From contig NZ_JACHMH010000001.1 in the NCBI RefSeq assembly GCF_014204915.1, forward strand, positions 9,957,501-10,021,500: DNA of 64,000 nucleotides, written 5' to 3'. The DNA is from Crossiella cryophila. Its GTDB lineage: Bacteria > Actinomycetota > Actinomycetes > Mycobacteriales > Pseudonocardiaceae. This document shows, piece after piece, positions 19,392 to 28,085 of the stretch. The notes under the pieces were generated by a model, which searched no databases, was not told the origin of the DNA, and saw only the letters and a program-made list of their open reading frames with translations. A program made the position numbers and the translations under genes. Positions within the stretch are counted from its first letter, which is position 1; each line of letters starts with the position of its first letter.

Positions 19392-22300
19392 TCAGGAACG
19401 GTTCTTCAGTTGCAGGATCTCGGCGTCGCTGGGCACACCGGCGAAGACCTTCACGTCGTCCACCGCGCCCTTGAAGTAGTCCGTGGCCTGCTCGCCCCAC
19501 TGCGCCCGGCCGATCAGCAGGTCGCCGGAGTTGTTCCAGCCGCTGACGTTCTGCTCCCGGCCGGCGAACAGGCCGTCCACGTAGATCCGCGCCTCACCGG
19601 CGACCGCGTCGTAGACACCGGTCAGGTGCACCCACTCCCCGGCCCTGGCCGGTTCACTGGACAGCACCGTCCGCCCGCAGGGCTCCCGGTCCGAGCAGGA
19701 GAGCAGGAATCCCCACTTGCCCTGCTCCGGCCGGTACTGCAACAGGAACGGCGAGTACTTGGGGTCGCCGATGCTGACCGCGGTGTGCGCCCGATTGTCG
19801 AGGGACTCCGCCCTGACCCAGGCGGAGACCGTGAAGGACTGGTCGGTCCGGAAGCCTGGCCGGGGCCCGACCAGGTGACCGCCGTTGGGACCGGGCTCGC
19901 CGTTGAGCCGGACCGCGGTGTACTCCTCCGCCGACCAGCTGACCCCGCCGTGGAACTGCGCGTCCCGGCCGGTCACCGCGTCCCGTGTGGTGGTGCCGTT
20001 GCCCTCCTGGAGCACGTAGTGCGCCCGGGAGATGGGCTGGTTGGTCAGGAACGCGGCCTCGGCCGGCACCAGCACCCGGTTGTAGACCCGGATGTCGTCC
20101 ACCGTGCCGGGGAAGTAGTCGACGAGCCCGCCGTCCCACCTGGCCGCGCCGATCACCAGGTCGCCCGCGCCGGACCAGCCGGTGACCGCGGCCTCCTGTT
20201 GGCGAATACCGTTGACGTACAAGGAGAGTTTCCCGCCTGCGGCGTCGTACACGCCGACCAGGTGGGTCCACATGCCCAGTTTCGGCGGTGCGGTGGACAG
20301 CGCTCGCGCGGTGCCGCCGGAGGGATCGCTCTTGTTGGGCATGGCGAAGGCCCAGCGGTCCGGCCCGTCGGCGTACTGCAGGAAGAACGAGCTGACCTTG
20401 TGGCTGGGGTCGGTGCTCTCCTGACTGACCACGGTGGCCCAGTTGTTGTCCCGGTCCAGCTTGACCCAGGCCGAGACGGAGAAGCTCCTGGAGGTGTCCA
20501 GCACCGGCCCCCGGTGCAGCATCCGGTCGTCAACGCCGTCGAACTGACTGGCCCGGCCACGATAGCCCTCGGCCCGTTGCGCGGGAGCGCCTTCCGGTGC
20601 GAGCGAACGGTTGTTGCCGGAAGAGTCGCTCAGGTCGGTGTCCAGTTTCCAGTGTGCCTGGAGCCCCGCGGTGGCCACGTCGTGCGGCTTGACGATGAAC
20701 TGGTACCGGTGGATCGGCGAGCGCCTGCTGGAGCGGTCGACCGAGCGGACGTACATCGTCTGCGGGCGTTCCAGCGCGGGCGTCCAGTGCACCACCGCGT
20801 CCCCGCCGATGCCGTTGGCGTTGACCCGGTTCTTCGGATCGTCGCTCTCCTCGTCAGTGAAGGAGTACAGGTAGTGCTCTACGTCGTTGGTGCCGTTGGC
20901 CATGATCTGGAACCGGCCGGTCTGCCCGGCGCCACCGGATGCCTTGCCCGCCGGATAGTCCGTCGAGGAGACCGCCGGGATGCCCGGGTCCTGGAAGTCG
21001 ACCGTGAACTCGCACATCTCCGACCAGGCCGACGCCTCGTAATCGCCTGCCCAGAGGTGCCAGGTGTAGACCTGCCCGTCGGTGATCACGCCCTCGGGCA
21101 CCTTGACCTCGGCGAACTCACCTGAGGGGATCTTGTCGACCCTGGTCTCGTTGCCGTCCCAGGTGTGCTGCTCCGGAGTGCCCTTCAGCACGCGGAAACC
21201 GGCGTCCAGCAACGCACCGGAGTCCGGGTCGGACAGCCGGGCCCGCAGCCGCGGGGTCTTGGTGAACACCATCGGCCGGTTCGGCCCACGGACGCAGGGG
21301 ATCTGCCCGACCTCCATGCTCAGCTCGGTCGGCGGGTTCGGCGGGGTGTTGTAGCCGATCTCCAGGCGGGGGTTGAGGTCGAAGCGCCGCCAGTGGTCCT
21401 TGTTGCCCTCGTTGTCCGCGCGGAACCCGAAGGTCACGTTCCGCCAGCCTTCGGCGACTCCTTGCCGCACAACGTCACCGGCATCGACCTTGGCCTGACC
21501 GTCGGTGCGGCAGTACGTCGCGTTGTTCTGCTGCCTGATGTCCCCCAGCCGCCGGTTCCAGTTGGGCTGGTGCTTCCAGGTCGTGCCGGGATCGATGCCA
21601 CCGGTCACCCACACCTGGGTCGGCAGGTTGTTGCAGGCGGCCGAATGCACGACCGTGGTCTTGAGTTCGGCCCAGTGGATGGTGGTGCCGTGCACGCGGA
21701 CGATGTCCAGCTCCGCGAACGACCGGGAGACCATCCAGACGCCACGCTCCCTGGCGTAGCCGGCCTTGAGGTCGTTCAGGTCGCCGCCGGTCTTGTCGTA
21801 GTTGCGTTCGGTCGGCCACTCGCTTTGCACGACCGCGTGGTGGTTCTTCCGGCCCGTCCACTGGTAGTCCGGGTCGATGTAGACCGGATACCTGGTGTCG
21901 GCGGCGGTGAGGAACGCGGCGTCCGGCACCACGGCGAGCCTGGCCCCGGCCAGCTCCACGCCCATGGCCGCCTCCCGGCCGCCCTCACCAGGCCCGTTCA
22001 ACCGGTCGGCATGGCTGCCGGGGCCGGTGGAGTCCCACATCCGGGACGCCTCGCCGGTGAACACGACCTTGCCCTCGGCGTCGACGGCCTGCAGGTCAGT
22101 GCCGTTGCCGACGGCCGGGGCGCTGCGCCCACCGGCTGGCGGCGGCACCAGGCCGAGGGTGACGTTCTTCGTGTGTGAGTCGAAGACGACCTTGCGCACC
22201 TTGGGGTTCTTCGCCGCTTCGGCGTTCTTGACCACCAGCAACTGGCTGAACCCGGTGAGCGTGGCCCTTACGACCAGGTCAGCGCCGGGGTAGACCTCGG

Positions 22301-22790
22301 CATAGGTCGCGGTCGCGCCCGTGAGCACCGGGGTGGGCAGCGCACCCTCCCAACCGAGGCCGACCTCCCGGCCGTCCCGGCCCAGCACCGCCAGCTTCTG
22401 CGCGCCCCCACCGGACAACCGCAGATCCACTGGTGACGCGGCCGGTTCGACCAGGCCGTCGGCGCGCTTGCGCAGGGTCAGGTCGATCGGGGCCCACTGG
22501 TCGCCGCGGCGGACCCGGACCGGCTGGACGTGCTCGGTGAGCGTGAAGCTGCCATCCGGATTGGCCACGACCTGGCCGGTCTCGGTGGTCTTGGACGCGA
22601 CCGGGACCGGCTTGTTCTGCTGTTTCGCCGCGGCACGTGCCGCGGATTCGGACCCGGTCTCCCTGGCAGGCGCCGCGGGTGCGGCAACGGCCGGTATGAC
22701 CACTGTGGACAGTGCAACCGCGGCCGCCGTCGTGATGACGGCAGCACGAATCACGCGCTGCACAAGGCAGCGCTCAGCGCCGAACCTCAA
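19392..22790 (-). CDS. Secreted LamG-domain protein of the toxin locus
   Basis: The 1132-residue protein has an N-terminal signal sequence (VIRAAVITTAAAVALSTVVIPAVAAP). A middle region of about 500 residues contains YPVYIDPDYQW and ARERGVWMVSRSFAELDI, as in DNRLRE-like surface proteins. An Fn3-like stretch follows, then two LamG/concanavalin-like domains (about 710-910 and 915-1130), each with SFTVSAWV- or SFSVSAWV-type and YVNG/YVDG motifs. It probably lies at or beyond the cell surface and may help present or export the RHS protein; proteins of this kind often precede actinobacterial RHS toxin genes. The TTG start is supported by GGGGGAG about 7 nt upstream; GTG 22763 is possible. Confidence 0.85.
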   Translation of the reverse strand: MRFGAERCLVQRVIRAAVITTAAAVALSTVVIPAVAAPAAPARETGSESAARAAAKQQNKPVPVASKTTETGQVVANPDGSFTLTEHVQPVRVRRGDQWAPIDLTLRKRADGLVEPAASPVDLRLSGGGAQKLAVLGRDGREVGLGWEGALPTPVLTGATATYAEVYPGADLVVRATLTGFSQLLVVKNAEAAKNPKVRKVVFDSHTKNVTLGLVPPPAGGRSAPAVGNGTDLQAVDAEGKVVFTGEASRMWDSTGPGSHADRLNGPGEGGREAAMGVELAGARLAVVPDAAFLTAADTRYPVYIDPDYQWTGRKNHHAVVQSEWPTERNYDKTGGDLNDLKAGYARERGVWMVSRSFAELDIVRVHGTTIHWAELKTTVVHSAACNNLPTQVWVTGGIDPGTTWKHQPNWNRRLGDIRQQNNATYCRTDGQAKVDAGDVVRQGVAEGWRNVTFGFRADNEGNKDHWRRFDLNPRLEIGYNTPPNPPTELSMEVGQIPCVRGPNRPMVFTKTPRLRARLSDPDSGALLDAGFRVLKGTPEQHTWDGNETRVDKIPSGEFAEVKVPEGVITDGQVYTWHLWAGDYEASAWSEMCEFTVDFQDPGIPAVSSTDYPAGKASGGAGQTGRFQIMANGTNDVEHYLYSFTDEESDDPKNRVNANGIGGDAVVHWTPALERPQTMYVRSVDRSSRRSPIHRYQFIVKPHDVATAGLQAHWKLDTDLSDSSGNNRSLAPEGAPAQRAEGYRGRASQFDGVDDRMLHRGPVLDTSRSFSVSAWVKLDRDNNWATVVSQESTDPSHKVSSFFLQYADGPDRWAFAMPNKSDPSGGTARALSTAPPKLGMWTHLVGVYDAAGGKLSLYVNGIRQQEAAVTGWSGAGDLVIGAARWDGGLVDYFPGTVDDIRVYNRVLVPAEAAFLTNQPISRAHYVLQEGNGTTTRDAVTGRDAQFHGGVSWSAEEYTAVRLNGEPGPNGGHLVGPRPGFRTDQSFTVSAWVRAESLDNRAHTAVSIGDPKYSPFLLQYRPEQGKWGFLLSCSDREPCGRTVLSSEPARAGEWVHLTGVYDAVAGEARIYVDGLFAGREQNVSGWNNSGDLLIGRAQWGEQATDYFKGAVDDVKVFAGVPSDAEILQLKNRS

Positions 22791-23231
22791 ACCAACTCCC
22801 CCTAAAGAACCACGTGGTCCTTACAGACCAGAACGTGGCAGCGCCCCCCAGACGCGCGGCCAGAAACCGCGGGGCGAACTATAGGCAGCTGGTTTGCGAA
22901 GTTGCGATAGGCCGAACAGGGTAACTACGCAGCGCGACGACAGGCCGACCGTCTGACCAGCTCGGACCGGTGATTCAGCGGCCGTCCCTGTCATCGGGAG
23001 GCGATCGCCCCGGTGCTCTCGCCCGGCTGTCCGTGGCGGCCCGAGGCAACGGGGCGCCAAAGCTGTTGTACCCCAACAGAAGTCAGGTTCGACCACTGAG
23101 GCTGAAGCCCCTGGCGCCTAGCAATATCGGACCCTCATCCAGCAGTCTCAGTCCAAACGGGAAAATCACTTTCAGCGACCAGATCCGAGCGCGAGAACCT
23201 TCCGGAACGACCCTGAGCGGGGTCGGTTACG
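22791..23231. other. Long intergenic control region of the toxin locus
   Basis: No convincing gene lies in these 441 nt. Close to the TTG start of the LamG gene is a perfect palindrome ACCACGTGGT (22809-22818). On the minus strand TATAGT can be read at 22883-22878 as a possible -10 element, without a clear -35. The remainder shows nothing I recognise. Confidence 0.4.
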
Positions 23232-23519
23232 TCAGTTCTCCGGCAGGTAGGCGTCATTCTCCGCGTACCAGACCACTGCCTCGAATTTCTGTGCGCTGTC
23301 CGGCTCAGCGCCACCGCGATTGGCGGACCAGACCACGAGTACCTCCCAGGCGATGAACACCTCCAGGAAGTACCGCATCCCCTCGGGCGCCTCGTCCTCG
23401 CGCTCTTCGGGCACCAGCACGGCCGGGGTTGACGGCTCGAGCACGGGGACGTCGGCCACGAAGATGGTGGAGTCCTCGTCGCATTCCCGGATGGACTCCA
23501 CCAGTTCGCCCAGCGTCAT
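23232..23519 (-). CDS. Small acidic protein, immunity-like
   Basis: A 95-residue, strongly acidic protein (many Glu and Asp, and the segment MRYFLEVFIAWEVLVVW). There is no signal peptide. ATG 23519 has GGTGAGG about 4 nt upstream. I do not recognise a named family with certainty. Small acidic cytosolic proteins next to SUKH genes and RHS toxins are commonly immunity proteins, so this is probably an orphan immunity gene, by context. Together with the next two genes it forms a row of short minus-strand genes upstream of the LamG-RHS module. Confidence 0.65.
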   Translation of the reverse strand: MTLGELVESIRECDEDSTIFVADVPVLEPSTPAVLVPEEREDEAPEGMRYFLEVFIAWEVLVVWSANRGGAEPDSAQKFEAVVWYAENDAYLPEN

Positions 23520-23674
23520 GAAACCTCACCTGTCCTGGGCTTCGGGCTGAAGCCCTCGGCCACCTCTTGAATGTCCGAATCCGAGAATTCAGCAGAAATG
23601 CCAAGGTCTCCACTTGGTCTCACCCTGAACGCCTGCCACTTTGACCGCCACCAGAGTTGCACCTTGACACCGCG

Positions 23675-24154
23675 TCAGTCCGAACCCAGCTCCCACTCTC
23701 CTACCAGAACTGGACGCACTCCGCGGCAAATCTCCGCCACCACCGCGTCCAACCTGCCGAAGTAGCCGAGCAGATAGTTGTCGACCCCACAGAACAGCCC
23801 GCCATCGGCACCGGCCAGCAATGTCGCGTGCCATCGATTCTCCCCCACCGGATAAAGATCCATACCGGCCAGACCAGAATACTCGCGATGCATCAGCGGT
23901 GAGATGCCCTGAACCGATCCGGCAACATCAAATCGCGTGTGATCCCAGTGCCGCACGCCAGCAGCATCGATATATGGCGGATGACGCACGAACAGCCCAT
24001 CGAACTCACGCACGAAGTCCACCGGCCCAGCCTCGGCATCAAGCCCCAGCGAACGCCAAGCCGCCAGACATGGGTCCGCCTCAACCGCGCGACCCGGACT
24101 CCATCCCGCGACCAGCAACAACCGCTCGACCTCGACCGGAAACCGATTCCCCAC
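23675..24154 (-). CDS. SUKH-3-like immunity protein
   Basis: The 159-residue protein carries the AGWSPGR motif near residue 16, followed by FVREFDGLFVRHPP, which matches the pattern of SUKH-3 family immunity proteins (a GW-PGR start and a central Gly-rich beta region, here GMDLYPVGENRWHATLL). SUKH proteins neutralise diverse nuclease and deaminase toxins of polymorphic systems. It is cytosolic, with no signal peptide. GTG 24154 is preceded by AGGGGGCG. The DNA is AT-richer than flanking core genes. No cognate toxin tip lies directly before it, so it looks like an orphan immunity gene. Confidence 0.75.
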   Translation of the reverse strand: MGNRFPVEVERLLLVAGWSPGRAVEADPCLAAWRSLGLDAEAGPVDFVREFDGLFVRHPPYIDAAGVRHWDHTRFDVAGSVQGISPLMHREYSGLAGMDLYPVGENRWHATLLAGADGGLFCGVDNYLLGYFGRLDAVVAEICRGVRPVLVGEWELGSD

Positions 24155-24174
24155 GCCGCCCCCTGACCAACCAG

Positions 24175-24408
24175 CTACTCAACCTTCAAGAATGCTCCGG
24201 TAAAGGGAAAATCCGGGCCGACAACCCTCCACGCCTGCCCGGAAACAGCGCGATACCAGCGCTCCTCACAGTATTCGGAATACCTGGATCCCACCGGGAT
24301 CTCGCGAAGCGCACCTTCCGCCACTGCTTCGGCAATCCACAGCAGGAATCGGGCGTACTCGCCCGGCGACCCGAACCCATGAATTTCGTCCCAGTCCTCC
24401 ACAAACAA
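24175..24408 (-). CDS. Small immunity-like protein
   Basis: A 77-residue protein (TTG 24408; GTG 24402 also possible) rich in aromatic residues, with GFGSPGEYARFLLWI and ERWYRAVSG. It ends 20 nt before the SUKH-3-like gene, on the same strand. I cannot name its family. The short length, low GC and position suggest another immunity gene of the toxin locus. No clear ribosome-binding site precedes either start, so a 5'-truncated remnant is possible. Confidence 0.5.
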   Translation of the reverse strand: MFVEDWDEIHGFGSPGEYARFLLWIAEAVAEGALREIPVGSRYSEYCEERWYRAVSGQAWRVVGPDFPFTGAFLKVE

Positions 24409-24446
24409 AGCAGGCTACCAGCCCACCATCGTCTGCCCAAGAAAAA

Positions 24447-25040
24447 TCAGGCCGGCCAGTGCGGCGAACGCCCCAGCGCCAGCAGAATCCGATCCAGCCC
24501 CACCCCCTCCCCCGGCACCCCCGGCCCGAACGGCGCCCCCGGCTGCCCCCGGCTCTCGTCATCCGGCACCGCCAACGCGATCCCCAACGCGACCTCCACC
24601 AACTCCGGCGCCAACCGATACGAATCCCCCAGCGCCCGAGCCACATCCCACCCGTGCACCACGTAATCGATCAGGTGAAACCCCACCGCCCGCCACCCCG
24701 GCACCGTCACCCCGAACTCGGCCAGTGCGAAATCCCGCTCCAGTGCCCCCGGCGCCGCGAACGCCGCGAGTACCCGGTCCGCCGCTTCCCGGTACTCCGC
24801 CACCGGGTCCGCGCCGAGTGGTCGCACCTCCCACACCGCCGGGTTGGCGCCGTCACCCTCGGCCGCGGCGGCGAAGCCGTGGTGTTGCACCGTCATGTGG
24901 GCCAGCAGGTCCTCGACCGTCCAGTCCGCGCAGGGGGTTGGGCGGCCCAGGTCGGTGGGTTTGATCCGGTCTACCGCGGTGATGCTGTCCAGTACCGCTC
25001 GTCGGTTCAGTTGCCGTAGGTCAGTCGTAAGCATGTGCAT
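24447..25040 (-). CDS. TIGR03086-like mycothiol/DinB-fold metal protein
   Basis: The 197-residue protein has the pattern of the TIGR03086 branch of the mycothiol-dependent maleylpyruvate isomerase N-terminal/DinB-like family: PTPCADWTVEDLLAHM with a metal-ligand histidine near residue 49, and a later LIDYVVHGWDVARAL with further candidate ligands. Most members lack a known substrate; the fold binds a metal in a four-helix bundle. Start candidates are ATG 25040 and ATG 25034. The gene is divergent from the MarR gene, and its start lies in the palindrome at 25036-25050, so repression by that MarR protein is likely. Confidence 0.8.
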   Translation of the reverse strand: MHMLTTDLRQLNRRAVLDSITAVDRIKPTDLGRPTPCADWTVEDLLAHMTVQHHGFAAAAEGDGANPAVWEVRPLGADPVAEYREAADRVLAAFAAPGALERDFALAEFGVTVPGWRAVGFHLIDYVVHGWDVARALGDSYRLAPELVEVALGIALAVPDDESRGQPGAPFGPGVPGEGVGLDRILLALGRSPHWPA

Positions 25041-25050
25041 ATGATGTGCA
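25036..25050. promoter_or_regulatory. Candidate MarR operator
   Basis: TGCATATGATGTGCA is a 7-1-7 palindrome with a single mismatch. It overlaps the start codon region of the minus-strand gene and lies 39 nt before the MarR gene. Size and symmetry fit MarR-family sites, which usually control a divergent neighbour and the regulator itself. Confidence 0.6.
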
Positions 25051-25088
25051 CGCGCATACGATCTCGTCAAGGTCAGTAAGCTGCCCCC

Positions 25089-25529
25089 ATGACCGGGCGC
25101 CGTCGCGATCTCGCGGCCATGATCGGGCCGCTGGTGCGGGGGCTGGTCGCGGCCGAGCTGCCGGTGTTGCGGGCGCACGGGGTGTCAATGTGGGCTTATT
25201 CGGTGCTGACCGCGCTGGATGAGGGGCCGGTGCGGACGCAGGCGGCGCTGGCGCAGGCCATCGGGGCGGACAAGACGCGGATCATCGGGGTCCTAGATGG
25301 GTTGCAGCAGCAGGGGTTGATCGAGCGGCGGGCTGATCCGGCGGATCGGCGGGTGCGGCTGGTGTCGATCACCGAGCGGGGGACCGCGTTGCGACGGGCG
25401 GCACAGGCCGAGATCCAGGCCAAGGAGGAGCGGGTGCTGGCCCGGTTGCCCTCGGCGGAGCGGGCCGCGTTCCTCGCGGCGCTGGAAACGCTCTCGGCGG
25501 TGCCGCCGGAGGAGATCGCCGGGGCTTAG
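25089..25529 (+). CDS. MarR-family transcriptional regulator
   Basis: A 146-residue winged-helix protein. The recognition region is TQAALAQAIGADKTRIIGVLDGLQQQGLIERRADPADRRVR, split here by the wing typical of MarR (DPADRRVRLVSITERG). MarR dimers repress divergent genes until a small ligand, often phenolic, is bound. The ATG lies 48 nt from the divergent TIGR03086-like gene, with the palindrome between. A hairpin follows the gene. Confidence 0.92.
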   Translation: MTGRRRDLAAMIGPLVRGLVAAELPVLRAHGVSMWAYSVLTALDEGPVRTQAALAQAIGADKTRIIGVLDGLQQQGLIERRADPADRRVRLVSITERGTALRRAAQAEIQAKEERVLARLPSAERAAFLAALETLSAVPPEEIAGA

Positions 25530-25582
25530 TGCTCCGATTGCCGCGGAATTTCCGAGCAGCACCCAGAGGAATTCCACAACAG

Positions 25583-25606
25583 GCACTGGAGGCTGTCCTC
25601 CAGTGC
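25583..25606 (+). terminator. Hairpin after the MarR gene
   Basis: GCACTGGAGG and its exact complement form a 10-bp stem around CTGT, 53 nt after the MarR stop. It separates this gene from the P450 unit. Two similar copies of a GAGCAGCAC-containing sequence flank it (near 25552 and 25657). Confidence 0.6.
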
Positions 25607-25699
25607 ATCACCATCGTTTATCCGGCGTAGGTTTCCGGTTATGTGTACGGGTATTCCTGAGCAGCACGAGGGGTATTCGACGCGAGAAGAGGAAAAGCC

Positions 25700-26884
25700 A
25701 TGCCGGGCGAGGCTGGGGTTCCGGAGAAGCACTTCCGCTATCTGCAGGGCACGCGGCGCATCGGGCACTACCGTGCGGTGCACGACGCCGTCCGCGAGGA
25801 GTGTCCCGGCTTCCGCAGCACCGCGGACGGCGGCTTCTGGGTGGTCAGCCGGATGGAACCGTTGCGCGAGCTGTTCGGCAATCCCACCGCCTTCGCCAAC
25901 AGCGGCCTGTCCCTGCTCGACCCGGACCCGGTCGATCCGGCCATCCCCATGCAGCTCGACCCGCCGGTGCACACCGCCTGGCGGAAACCGCTGATGAGCG
26001 AGTTCTCCCCGGCCAGGGCCCGCGCGCTGGAGCCGGTGGTACGCGGCCACGTCACCGAGTTGATCGACGGACTGCTGGCCAAGGGCTCCTGCGACTTCGT
26101 CGCCGAGTTCGCCCAGCGGCTGCCGGTCGCGGTGTTCCTGACCATGCTCGACCTGCCGCAGACCGAGCTGGACCGCTTCCTGGCCTGGGAGGAGGCGGTG
26201 CTGCGCCCTGAGGAGGCCGAGCAGGACCTGGACGAGGTGCGCGAGCAGGTGCGCGCCTACTTCGGGCGGCTGGTCGACAGCCGGGTGGCCGAGCCGGGCG
26301 ATGATCTGGTCAGCCGGATGCTGACCTGGCGGATCGACGGTCGCGAGGCCAAGCGCGAGGAGCTGACGAACCTGCTGTTCGTGCTGTTCATCGCCGGGCT
26401 GGACACCATCTCCGCGCACCTGTCCTACGCGTTCTGGCACCTGGCGACCAACCCGGCCGACCGGGAGCGCGTGGTGCGCGAGCCGGAGATCATCCCCAGC
26501 GCGGTGGAGGAACTGCTGCGCTACTACGACATCATCCTGGACGGCCGCCGGGTGACCGAGGACGTCGAACTGGCCGGCTGCCCGATGCGCGCGGGCGATC
26601 TGGTGCTGCTGCTCTCCGGCGCGGCCAACCGGGATCCACGGGAATTCGACCGGGCCGAGGAGGTGCTGCTGGACCGCAGTCCGAACCGGCACCTCACCTT
26701 CGGCTGGGGAATTCACCGCTGCGTCGGCGCGCACCTGGCCCGGCTGGAGCTGAAGGTGGCGCTGGAGGAATGGCACCGGCGCATTCCGGACTACCGCATC
26801 CCGGCCGGTTTCCCGGTGCGGGAACGGGCCTTCGTCCAGCTCAGCGTGGAAAGCCTGCCGCTGCGCTGGACCACCGCGGGATGA
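25700..26884 (+). CDS. Cytochrome P450 (P450cam-like)
   Basis: The 394-residue protein has the P450 landmarks: substrate-region IPMQLDPPVHTAWRKPL, I-helix AGLDTISAHL in which Ile replaces the second Thr of the common AGxDTT, K-helix EELLR, and heme loop FGWGIHRCVG with the cysteine at residue 341. The HRC heme loop and DPPxHTxWR segment resemble P450cam/linalool-hydroxylase type enzymes. The ATG follows GAGGAAAAG. Its stop overlaps the next ATG (ATGA), so it is coupled to the PRMT-like methyltransferase and they probably modify one product. No ferredoxin is adjacent. Confidence 0.92.
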   Translation: MPGEAGVPEKHFRYLQGTRRIGHYRAVHDAVREECPGFRSTADGGFWVVSRMEPLRELFGNPTAFANSGLSLLDPDPVDPAIPMQLDPPVHTAWRKPLMSEFSPARARALEPVVRGHVTELIDGLLAKGSCDFVAEFAQRLPVAVFLTMLDLPQTELDRFLAWEEAVLRPEEAEQDLDEVREQVRAYFGRLVDSRVAEPGDDLVSRMLTWRIDGREAKREELTNLLFVLFIAGLDTISAHLSYAFWHLATNPADRERVVREPEIIPSAVEELLRYYDIILDGRRVTEDVELAGCPMRAGDLVLLLSGAANRDPREFDRAEEVLLDRSPNRHLTFGWGIHRCVGAHLARLELKVALEEWHRRIPDYRIPAGFPVRERAFVQLSVESLPLRWTTAG

Positions 26885-28014
26885 CCGCCGTCTCTCGGGA
26901 GGGAATTCCGTTGTCCGGTTCTTTCATCGCCCAGGTCGCCGCGCCGGACCGCCGGGTGCTGGTGCGCACCCGCGAACCCGGCGGCCAGGCGCCCGTGCTG
27001 CTGGTGCCCTCCCTCGGCGAGTACCCGGTCTACGACGACCGGCTCTACCACTTCATGCTCAACGACCGGGTGCGCAACGACTGCTACACCGCGGCCATCG
27101 GCAGGCACGCGCCCGGCCGCACCGTGCTGGACATCGGCACCGGTCAGGAGGCGGTCTGGGCGCTGACCGCGGCCAGGGCCGGCGCCAGGCACGTGTGGGC
27201 GGTCGAGGTGCTGCCCGAGGCGGCCCGGCAGGCCCGCGAGGCGGTGGCACGAGCCGGGTTCGCCGACCGGGTCACCGTGCTGGAGGGCCTTTCCACCACC
27301 ATCGACCTGCCCGAACGCGCCGACGTCTGCGTCTCGGAGATCATCGGCAACCTGGGTGGCGCGGAGGGCGCTGGCGCGGTGCTGCGCGATGCCGGGATCC
27401 GGCTGGTGCGGCCGGGCGGGGTGTTCATCCCGCACCGCAGCACCACCACGATCGTCGCGCTGGACCTCGACCACGCCGCGCCCGGCGGCAGCCCCGGCTT
27501 CGCCGAACTGGCCCTACCCTACCTGGAACACGTGTTCAGCTCGGTGGGCAGACCCTTCGACGTGCGCGCCTGCATCCCGGAACTGCGCCGCCGCGCGCAC
27601 CTTTCCGGGGTGGCCGAGGTGGAACCGCTGGACTACGGCGGTTACCTGGCCCCGGAGGGCACCCAGGACCGCGAGCTGGTGATCACCCGGCGCGGCACGC
27701 TGCACGGGTTCGCCCTCGGCGTGCGGCTGTGGGTGGCCGCGGCGGACAAGCCGATCGACTCACTGTCCCAGCACTGCAACTGGCTCCCGGTCTACGCCCC
27801 GCTCTCGGCGGGCGGCCTGCCGGTGCACCGCGGCGACCGGCTGTCGATCACCTTCACCACCACCATCAGCAACGACGGCGTGCACCCGGACTACCGGCTG
27901 GACGGCGAACTGCGCGCCCGCACCGGCACCTTCCCGCTGTCCTGGACCTCCACCCACCACGACGACGGCTTCCGGTCGAACTCCTTCTACCGCGACCTGT
28001 TCCCGGTCAGGTAG
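26881..28014 (+). CDS. PRMT-like SAM-dependent methyltransferase
   Basis: The 377-residue protein has a class I methyltransferase domain: motif I VLDIGTGQEAVWAL near residue 82, an acidic motif II in WAVEVLP, and SEIIGNLGGAEGA near 151, resembling the double-E-type loop of protein arginine methyltransferases. An upstream helix (YHFMLNDRVRNDCYTAAI) also resembles the PRMT N-terminal YxxML-D segment. The C-terminal 170 residues look beta-rich, as in the PRMT barrel. Whether the substrate is a protein or a small molecule is unknown; coupling to a P450 favours a metabolite or peptide. An internal TTG at 26911 with GGGAGGG upstream may be the real start. Confidence 0.75.
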   Translation: MTAVSREGIPLSGSFIAQVAAPDRRVLVRTREPGGQAPVLLVPSLGEYPVYDDRLYHFMLNDRVRNDCYTAAIGRHAPGRTVLDIGTGQEAVWALTAARAGARHVWAVEVLPEAARQAREAVARAGFADRVTVLEGLSTTIDLPERADVCVSEIIGNLGGAEGAGAVLRDAGIRLVRPGGVFIPHRSTTTIVALDLDHAAPGGSPGFAELALPYLEHVFSSVGRPFDVRACIPELRRRAHLSGVAEVEPLDYGGYLAPEGTQDRELVITRRGTLHGFALGVRLWVAAADKPIDSLSQHCNWLPVYAPLSAGGLPVHRGDRLSITFTTTISNDGVHPDYRLDGELRARTGTFPLSWTSTHHDDGFRSNSFYRDLFPVR

Positions 28015-28085
28015 GGCGGGCCCTACCCCCGATCCGGGTGCTGCGTTCCCTGTGCGCCCGGCCCGGCCGGGCCAGAGTTGGCGCG

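Noticed and set aside
25641-25660. Very short frame (MYGYS) before the P450, as a minimal RiPP precursor of the biarylitide kind
   Set aside because: The residues do not fit the known Y-x-H or Y-x-W core pattern, there is no good ribosome-binding site, and the P450 looks like the P450cam type.
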